NCBI GenBank assembly: GCA_049611965.1
Contig: JBMZBC010000007.1
Coordinates: 1 to 64,000, forward strand
From: UBA10364 sp049611965
Lineage (GTDB): Bacteria > Bacteroidota > Bacteroidia > Flavobacteriales > Schleiferiaceae
Reading direction: 5' to 3'
DNA length: 64,000 bases
In this document: positions 59,511 to 64,000 of the stretch, piece after piece
How positions within the stretch are numbered: the stretch's first letter is position 1
Layout of the letters: the number at the start of each line of letters is the position of its first letter
Position numbers and translations under genes: made by a program
Notes under the pieces: generated by a model
The model's database searches: none
Seen by the model: only the letters and a program-made list of their open reading frames with translations
What the model was told of the DNA's origin: nothing

Positions 59511-61841
59511 TTAGAAAGCGCCTTTCATTGCAGCGTATGTCCAAGCCAATTTGCTCTCGTCAGCACCTACAGTTGCAGCTGTAACAGATGTAGCAAATGT
59601 TGATGGATCCCAAGAGGTAACTGCACCTGATTTATCGAGGAACACATCTGCTAGTGTTGTACCTGCAGAGTATGTGCTCAAATCGATTTCAATGCTCGAG
59701 AAGTTCAACAAACCGTTGTTGTAGTTGTAAGCACCACCAGTTTCGTCGATCTCCCAGTCGCCTGAGTCATCAAAACCTTCGATGTAGATGTTTTGTACAG
59801 TACCCATTGCTGAGTCACGGAAGTCAGCAATCTCTGCAACCATCCCGTAAAGTGTACCGTTGATAGCGGTGAAACCGGCACCTAGAGTACCTTCTGGACC
59901 GTCTACTTCCATACCGTGGTCAGAATCTGCACCAGCAACGTATACGAAGTTGTCGATGGTTCCTGAGTATGCTTGATCGATATCGTACGCATCATCACCC
60001 TGTGCCCAAACAACGATGTTCGAAGCATTAACTGAGCCGCCAAAGAACTCAACGCCATCATCTACGTTTGCAACAACTTCAATGTTATCCACTGTTGTAC
60101 CAGAACCAACACCACCGAATGTGATACCGTTAATTTCGTTACCGTCACCAATCAAAGTACCGCCGTGGCGTACACTTACGTATTGGATGATACCAGAATT
60201 ATCCATTGCATCAGAACCACCGTAGATTGCGTATGGCTCATTCGCAGGAAGACCTTCGATAAGTGCAGTAGAAGCATCAGCAGAAATTGGAGCGTAACCC
60301 AATACGATCAAACCGCCCCAAAGACCAGCATCTGTTTCGTCGAGGTTGGTACCTGCGTGCTGACCCAATTCGATGTTATCAGCGATAGAAGTCATGATAA
60401 TTGGGTTATCAACTGTACCAAGAGCTTCAATGTAACCGCCTTGAGCAACTACGATAACTGATGAGTTTGCACCTTGTCCGTATCCACCTTTAATGATAGT
60501 TCCTGGCTCGATAGTTAGTGTATCACCAGCTGCAACGATAACACGACCTTGAAGTTCGTAGATACGAGCAGAAGACCACGTCGCATCACCAGTAGTACCC
60601 GAAACGACTACGTTGTTAGGCGCCAAGAATGGACCAGCGAAGTCGTCGTGGTTACCGTTCTTCGCAGTCAACGTCCATGCGAAATCTGCTGCGTTTGCAC
60701 CAGATGAAGGCTCGTTAACAACAGAACCACCTGCGAAATGCTCGCCTTTGAATTTATCCATGAAGATAGAAACAGCTGACATGTTACCAGCAGTCAAGTG
60801 CGATGTGTTAATTTCTACATTAGAGAAGTTCAACAAACCGTTGTCGTAGTTGTAAGAAGAAGTAGAATCATCCAATTCGAAGTCTGAAGACTCAGAGAAG
60901 CCAAAGAAGAATAGGTTTTCTACATTACCCATTGCACCATCACGGAAATCAGCGTACTCGCCGTTCATGCCCATCAAAGTACCATTTTTCAAAGTGAAAG
61001 AACCTGTTACAGAGCCTTCTGGACCGTCAATCTCAAGACCGTGGTCAGAATCGTCACCTGCTACATATACAAAGTTGTCGATAGTACCAGAGTATGCTTG
61101 GTCGATGTCAAATGCGTCGTCACCTTGAGCTGTAACACTTACGTTAGTCGCGTTTACAGAACCACCGAAGAATTCTACACCATCATCGATTGTGGCGAAT
61201 ACTTCGATGTTGTTAACAGTTGTACCGTTACCAACACCACCGAAAGTGATACCGTTGATTTCGTTACCGTCACCAATCAAGGTACCACCGTGACGTACAC
61301 TTACGTAAGAAATAGTACCAGAATTATCAGCATCGTTAGAACCACCGTAAACAGCCCATGGCTCGTTAGCAGGTAGACCTTCGATTAATGCTTCCGAAGC
61401 GTCTGCTGAGATGGTTGCATCACCAAGAATGATAAAACCTCCCCAAAGACCCTTATCAGTTTCGTCAAGGTTAGAACCGTTGCGTTGACCAACATTGATG
61501 TTGTCAAGGACAGATGTCATAACGATCGGCTCGTCTGCAGTACCTTGCATGTCTACCATACCGCCCTTACCTACGATAAGAACTGATGCATTCGCACCAT
61601 CACCTTCTTCACCTTTGATGATAGTTCCGGCTTCAACCGTAAGAGTTACACCTGCATCAACTACTACACGCCCTTCAAGGATGTAAATTGAGTCAGCGCT
61701 CCAAGTTTCATTTGCGGAAATCAAGCCTGATTTCGTTACCAATACTGATGGGTCAACGGGTTCAGTACCGCCTCCGCCACCATTACATGCGGCAAGTAAA
61801 GTGGCAGCTGCCGCGAATGCCATGAGTTTGTTAAATTTCAT
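59511..61841 (-). CDS. Lipoprotein made of two near-copies of a ~375-residue beta-helix-like unit
   Basis: A 776-residue lipoprotein: signal peptide with lipobox L-A-A-C19, then a Gly-rich linker NGGGGGTEP. The mature part is two tandem units (about residues 34-408 and 409-776) with the same motifs at a 375-residue offset: TWSADSIYIL/TWSSARIYEL, AGTIIKG/PGTIIKG, LWGGFIILG/LWGGLIVLG, SVRHGGTLIGDGNEINGITFGGVG (identical in both), DDGVEFFGGSVNA, QGDDAFDIDQAYSGTIDNFVYVAG, and YNYDNGLLNFS/YNYNNGLLNFS. The short hydrophobic/Gly rhythm suggests a right-handed parallel beta-helix. No acidic lipoprotein export signal (S-D/E-rich) follows C19. Similar proteins of unknown role occur in Flavobacteriia. 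It is divergent from the response regulator and upstream of the receptor. Confidence 0.85.
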   Translation of the reverse strand: MKFNKLMAFAAAATLLAACNGGGGGTEPVDPSVLVTKSGLISANETWSADSIYILEGRVVVDAGVTLTVEAGTIIKGEEGDGANASVLIVGKGGMVDMQGTADEPIVMTSVLDNINVGQRNGSNLDETDKGLWGGFIILGDATISADASEALIEGLPANEPWAVYGGSNDADNSGTISYVSVRHGGTLIGDGNEINGITFGGVGNGTTVNNIEVFATIDDGVEFFGGSVNATNVSVTAQGDDAFDIDQAYSGTIDNFVYVAGDDSDHGLEIDGPEGSVTGSFTLKNGTLMGMNGEYADFRDGAMGNVENLFFFGFSESSDFELDDSTSSYNYDNGLLNFSNVEINTSHLTAGNMSAVSIFMDKFKGEHFAGGSVVNEPSSGANAADFAWTLTAKNGNHDDFAGPFLAPNNVVVSGTTGDATWSSARIYELQGRVIVAAGDTLTIEPGTIIKGGYGQGANSSVIVVAQGGYIEALGTVDNPIIMTSIADNIELGQHAGTNLDETDAGLWGGLIVLGYAPISADASTALIEGLPANEPYAIYGGSDAMDNSGIIQYVSVRHGGTLIGDGNEINGITFGGVGSGTTVDNIEVVANVDDGVEFFGGSVNASNIVVWAQGDDAYDIDQAYSGTIDNFVYVAGADSDHGMEVDGPEGTLGAGFTAINGTLYGMVAEIADFRDSAMGTVQNIYIEGFDDSGDWEIDETGGAYNYNNGLLNFSSIEIDLSTYSAGTTLADVFLDKSGAVTSWDPSTFATSVTAATVGADESKLAWTYAAMKGAF

Positions 61842-61869
61842 TGTTGTGTCTGTTTTATTTGTGACACTG

Positions 61870-61877
61870 CAAATGAA
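61870..61877 (-). promoter_or_regulatory. Candidate -7 box for the duplicated lipoprotein
   Basis: On the minus strand TTCATTTG, one mismatch to TAnnTTTG, 28 nt before the ATG at 61841. It lies 10 bp from the PhoB-like box 61888-61904, the spacing of an activated Pho promoter. Confidence 0.5.
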
Positions 61878-61887
61878 GGTTACTATT

Positions 61888-61904
61888 GTTAACTCGTCGT
61901 TAAG
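61888..61904 (-). promoter_or_regulatory. PhoB/OmpR-type direct-repeat box in the divergent regulatory region
   Basis: Plus strand GTTAACTCGTCGTTAAG: GTTAA half-sites with an 11-bp period, occupying the -33 region of the lipoprotein promoter. The same element recurs at 59486. Half-sites read TTAAC on the minus strand, like the Bacillus PhoP box TTAACA. Confidence 0.6.
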
Positions 61905-61952
61905 CAGTTGTGAACCTTAGGTAAGACGTGATGAAAGAATTTTTACGGCAAT

Positions 61953-61969
61953 GTTACCAGACTGTTAAG
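61953..61969 (+). promoter_or_regulatory. Weak third direct-repeat box upstream of the response regulator
   Basis: GTTACCAGACTGTTAAG: half-sites GTTAC and GTTAA at an 11-bp period, 46 bp before the response regulator -7 box. It matches the 61888 element at 11 of 17 positions, so it could serve autoregulation. TTTAAC follows at 61976. Confidence 0.35.
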
Positions 61970-62015
61970 TGCCTATTTAACTAGCATTTCCACGAAAAGT
62001 GTATATTTTACCACT

Positions 62016-62023
62016 TACTTTTG
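62016..62023 (+). promoter_or_regulatory. Candidate -7 promoter box for the response regulator
   Basis: TACTTTTG, an exact TAnnTTTG match, 19 nt before the ATG at 62043. Confidence 0.6.
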
Positions 62024-62042
62024 CCTAATCAAAAATAACACC

Positions 62043-62735
62043 ATGAAAGCAACAGGCGCAAAAATACTCTTAGTGGATGACGAACCGGATATCCTAGAGA
62101 TTGTAGGATATAACTTGAAGAACGAAGGCTACCAGGTTTTTACTGCGTCTAGCGGTAGAGAAGGTGTAGCGATTGCAAAAGAAGTAAAGCCGGATCTTAT
62201 TTTATTAGACGTTATGATGCCGGAAATGGACGGTATCGAGGCATGTGATCAGATTCGTAAAGTGCCAGCGCTTGAAGGAACCATCATTGCATTTTTAACG
62301 GCACGCGGTGAGGATTACTCTCAGGTAGCAGGATTCGAAGCGGGTGCGGACGACTATATTACAAAACCGGTCAAGCCAAAGGTGTTGACCTCTAGATTGA
62401 AAGCCTTGCTTCGCCGCAGACCTACTGCAGAACAAGAAGTGCCTGAACGTATGAGTCTAGGAGATTTAGTAATTGATCCAGAACGCTATCATATTGAGCT
62501 CGCAGGCAAAGTACTTGATCTTCCAAGAAAAGAATTTGAGTTATTGAGTTTACTCGCATCTAAACCAGGTAAAGTATTCCCAAGAGAGGAAATTATGGAT
62601 CGCATCTGGGGAACGGCGGTTATCGTAGGCGGTCGAACAATCGATGTACACATCAGAAAACTTCGTGAAAAAATTGGAGACGATCGAATCAAGACCGTAA
62701 AAGGTGTTGGGTATAAATTCGAAGTCCAAGACTAA
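62043..62735 (+). CDS. OmpR/PhoB-family response regulator
   Basis: A 230-residue transcription factor: receiver domain (about 8-122) with D12-D13 acidic pocket (LLVDDEPD), phospho-acceptor D56 (LILLDVMMPEMDG) and the K in TKPVKPK; C-terminal winged-helix DNA-binding domain (about 130-228: RKEFELLSLLASKPGKVFPREEIMDRIWG, GGRTIDVHIRKLREKIGDD, KTVKGVGYKFE). PhoB-type regulators bind direct repeats with an 11-bp period. The kinase gene follows with a one-base overlap; the most likely targets are the lipoprotein and receptor opposite it. Confidence 0.92.
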   Translation: MKATGAKILLVDDEPDILEIVGYNLKNEGYQVFTASSGREGVAIAKEVKPDLILLDVMMPEMDGIEACDQIRKVPALEGTIIAFLTARGEDYSQVAGFEAGADDYITKPVKPKVLTSRLKALLRRRPTAEQEVPERMSLGDLVIDPERYHIELAGKVLDLPRKEFELLSLLASKPGKVFPREEIMDRIWGTAVIVGGRTIDVHIRKLREKIGDDRIKTVKGVGYKFEVQD

Positions 62736-63754
62736 TGAGGATAGGACGACTCATTCCAGTTTCATTACTCTTAACGTTTATCATAACATTAATAGGTTAT
62801 CTATTCATTCAACTTAATAGTGCCTATAAAACTGTACCCGATGGGCTTTGGCTTTTATCTTTTGCTCTTCTCGTTTTAGCCCTCATTTTGTTTACGATTT
62901 ACACGAATATTACGCGTCGTGTTCGTCGTATTCAGGAGCGAATAGAAGAAAGTGGCATGGATTCCGTTTCTAAAACAGATAAAACAATGACGCTCAATAT
63001 GTTGGAGGTAGCTGTAAGCGAATGGACCGCCAAGCAAGCTCGGCTTGTAAAAGAGTTAGAAAGTCGTGAAGAATTTCGCCGCGAGTATATGGGAAATGTG
63101 AGCCACGAGCTTAAAACGCCTATCTTCAATATTCAAGGATATATTTTGACCTTATTAGACGGTGCATTGGATGATCCCAAAATCGCTTCTAAATTTTTAA
63201 AACGCGCCGCTAAATCAGTCGATCGTATGACTTCACTGATTAAGGATATGGATGTTCTTTCTAAGGTAGAAACTGGCCAATACGATATTCGACTAGAGCC
63301 CGTACAGCTTAAATTACTCATAGAAGATACATTACAGGGCGTAGAATCCTATGCTCGAAAAAATGACGCCAACATTAGCGTAGATTTTCAGGTCGATGAA
63401 CGTACCGATGTTTTATGTGATACTGCCCGCATAGAACAGGTCTTGGACAATCTCATTGTTAACTCAATTAAGTATAGCGATGGAGAAAAAAAAGTAGCCA
63501 TTGCCATTACTGATCTCGAAAATAAAGTGCAAATCTCAGTGAAAGACAACGGTTTCGGTATTCCGGAAAAAGACCAAGGTCGAATCTTCGAAAGATTCTA
63601 CAGGGTAGATAAGGCAAGGACTAGAGACGCCGGCGGCTCGGGTTTAGGACTTTCTATTGTTAAGCACATTATCGATCGTCATAATCAAACCATTATGGTT
63701 CAATCGAAGGAGGGAGAAGGGACGACGTTTAAGTTTACTTTAGACAAGGCATAA
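62735..63754 (+). CDS. Sensor histidine kinase (PhoR-like)
   Basis: A 339-residue kinase. Two membrane helices (about 9-27 and 38-58) are separated by only about ten residues, so there is no periplasmic sensor domain. Then a short linker/coiled region, HisKA with the phospho-acceptor H124 (GNVSHELKTP), and a HATPase domain with N (DNLIVNSIKYS), G1 (KDNGFGIPEKDQGRIFERFYRVD) and G2 (GGSGLGLSIVKHII) boxes. It starts within the response regulator stop (TAATG). Sensing must be through the membrane or a partner protein. Confidence 0.92.
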   Translation: MRIGRLIPVSLLLTFIITLIGYLFIQLNSAYKTVPDGLWLLSFALLVLALILFTIYTNITRRVRRIQERIEESGMDSVSKTDKTMTLNMLEVAVSEWTAKQARLVKELESREEFRREYMGNVSHELKTPIFNIQGYILTLLDGALDDPKIASKFLKRAAKSVDRMTSLIKDMDVLSKVETGQYDIRLEPVQLKLLIEDTLQGVESYARKNDANISVDFQVDERTDVLCDTARIEQVLDNLIVNSIKYSDGEKKVAIAITDLENKVQISVKDNGFGIPEKDQGRIFERFYRVDKARTRDAGGSGLGLSIVKHIIDRHNQTIMVQSKEGEGTTFKFTLDKA

Positions 63755-63803
63755 TCGTTTATAACCTCTTCCTTTGGGGTTCTGCCGCTCGCCTTATTCC
63801 CCG

Positions 63804-63811
63804 TATTTTTG
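63804..63811 (+). promoter_or_regulatory. Candidate -7 promoter box for the tryptophan dioxygenase-like gene
   Basis: TATTTTTG, an exact TAnnTTTG match, 24 nt before the ATG at 63836. Confidence 0.55.
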
Positions 63812-63835
63812 AATCAAACCCAACTTATCGCCACT

Positions 63836-64000
63836 ATGGAATGGAGTCCTGATTTGATGAAAAAACTTGAAGCGTTGCGCTCCAAAATCGAACAGACTGG
63901 TCAAGATTTTGAGACCTACGTCAACGGCTGGCAATTACAGCGTTTTCAGAATTATTGGGATTATATCCAGCTAGACACCCTGTTGAGTCTGCAACGCCCG
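63836..64000 (+). CDS. kynA: Tryptophan 2,3-dioxygenase-like protein, 3' truncated
   Basis: Only the first 55 codons are in the window: MEWSPDLMKKLEALRSKIEQ and then the stretch GQDFETYVNGWQLQRFQNYW and DYIQLDTLLSLQRP. The NYWDYIQLDTLLSLQ segment matches the conserved N-terminal 'YxDYIxLDxLLxLQ' of tryptophan 2,3-dioxygenase, which opens the indole ring in the kynurenine pathway. The frame is open to the right edge. The heme ligand lies beyond the window, so identity rests on the N-terminus. Confidence 0.72.
   Translation, partial: MEWSPDLMKKLEALRSKIEQTGQDFETYVNGWQLQRFQNYWDYIQLDTLLSLQRP

Noticed and set aside
59511..61841. Long direct repeats that could be a CRISPR array or tandem satellite
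   Set aside because: The repeat unit is 1125 bp, in frame and coding; it is an internal protein duplication.
63755..63800. Possible terminator after the kinase (AACCTC...GGGGTT)
   Set aside because: The stem is short with a G-T pair and no T run; not supported.
1..64000. tRNA, rRNA, insertion sequence, prophage or integrase
   Set aside because: None seen; intergenic gaps are short and every long frame belongs to a recognisable chromosomal gene.

Overview
The window looks like chromosomal DNA of a marine-type member of the Flavobacteriales (Bacteroidota), plausibly near Cryomorphaceae/Schleiferiaceae. The supports are: an Alternative Complex III (ActF) plus caa3-type oxidase block; SprA, the type IX secretion (T9SS) outer-membrane translocon, together with three secreted proteins carrying T9SS sorting domains; a mevalonate pathway cluster; TonB/TonB-dependent receptor machinery; and upstream regions rich in the Bacteroidota -7 promoter motif TAnnTTTG with few Shine-Dalgarno sequences. 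No rRNA, tRNA, CRISPR array, insertion sequence or prophage is visible. Coding density is very high: no gene-free stretch exceeds about 200 bases, the largest being 61842-62042. Every annotation here is from reading the sequence; no database was searched.

Layout. 1-3944: end of an ACIII operon (actF, coxB, coxA) closed by a strong terminator. 3963-5914: ruvB and queG. 5911-10894 (minus): an envelope cluster of a T9SS-exported Omp28 protein, a TlpA-like thioredoxin, a DUF6029-like beta-barrel and an Omp28-family protein. 11000-19672: a small T9SS substrate, then ruvA directly abutting sprA. 19721-22412: gcvH, a VanZ-like protein and three tandem TonB-domain proteins. 22488-27537: cysQ and the second oxidase operon (ctaB, two subunit III genes, subunit IV, SCO1, DUF420 and a small CxxC membrane protein). 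27580-30944: TolC and MacA-like efflux parts, then tsaB. 30936-33517 (minus): tag and a DUF255 thioredoxin-domain protein. 33620-39605: a PiT phosphate transporter with a PhoU-like tail, an M20 dipeptidase (minus), and a T9SS type B secreted protein. 39607-45453 (minus): ubiA-like prenyltransferase, mevalonate kinase, mvaD, fabD, queD, acpH-like, purS, pssA. 45483-54727: lnt, lpdA, pabB, tilS, dsbD-like, an unknown protein and tyrS. 54792-56500 (minus): unknown secreted protein and a LuxE-like acyl-protein ligase. 56554-63754: a TonB-dependent receptor and an internally duplicated lipoprotein (minus), divergent from an OmpR/PhoB-type response regulator and histidine kinase. The window ends inside a tryptophan 2,3-dioxygenase-like gene.

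How it fits together. Two separated gene blocks supply the terminal respiratory chain (ACIII to cytochrome oxidase) and its assembly (heme O synthase, SCO1 copper delivery, DUF420, a CxxC mini-protein). SprA exports cargo such as the proteins at 9014, 11000 and 37386. The mevalonate genes lie next to a UbiA-family prenyltransferase.

Best candidate for an undescribed system: the 56554-63754 locus. A two-component pair faces a lipoprotein built from two near-copies of a 375-residue unit, followed by a TonB-dependent receptor. A 17-bp direct-repeat element (GTTAA half-sites with an 11-bp period, the geometry bound by PhoB/OmpR-family regulators) occurs at 61888-61904 and again at 59486-59502 (14 of 17 bases identical), with a weaker third copy at 61953-61969. 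Other strong signals are a perfect 13-bp-arm hairpin inside the SCO1 coding sequence (26099-26130), a TyrRS whose HIGH motif reads GVGN, a promoter box overlapping a terminator ahead of the LuxE-like gene, and several genes whose -7 box lies only 3-6 nt before the start codon (possible leaderless mRNAs).
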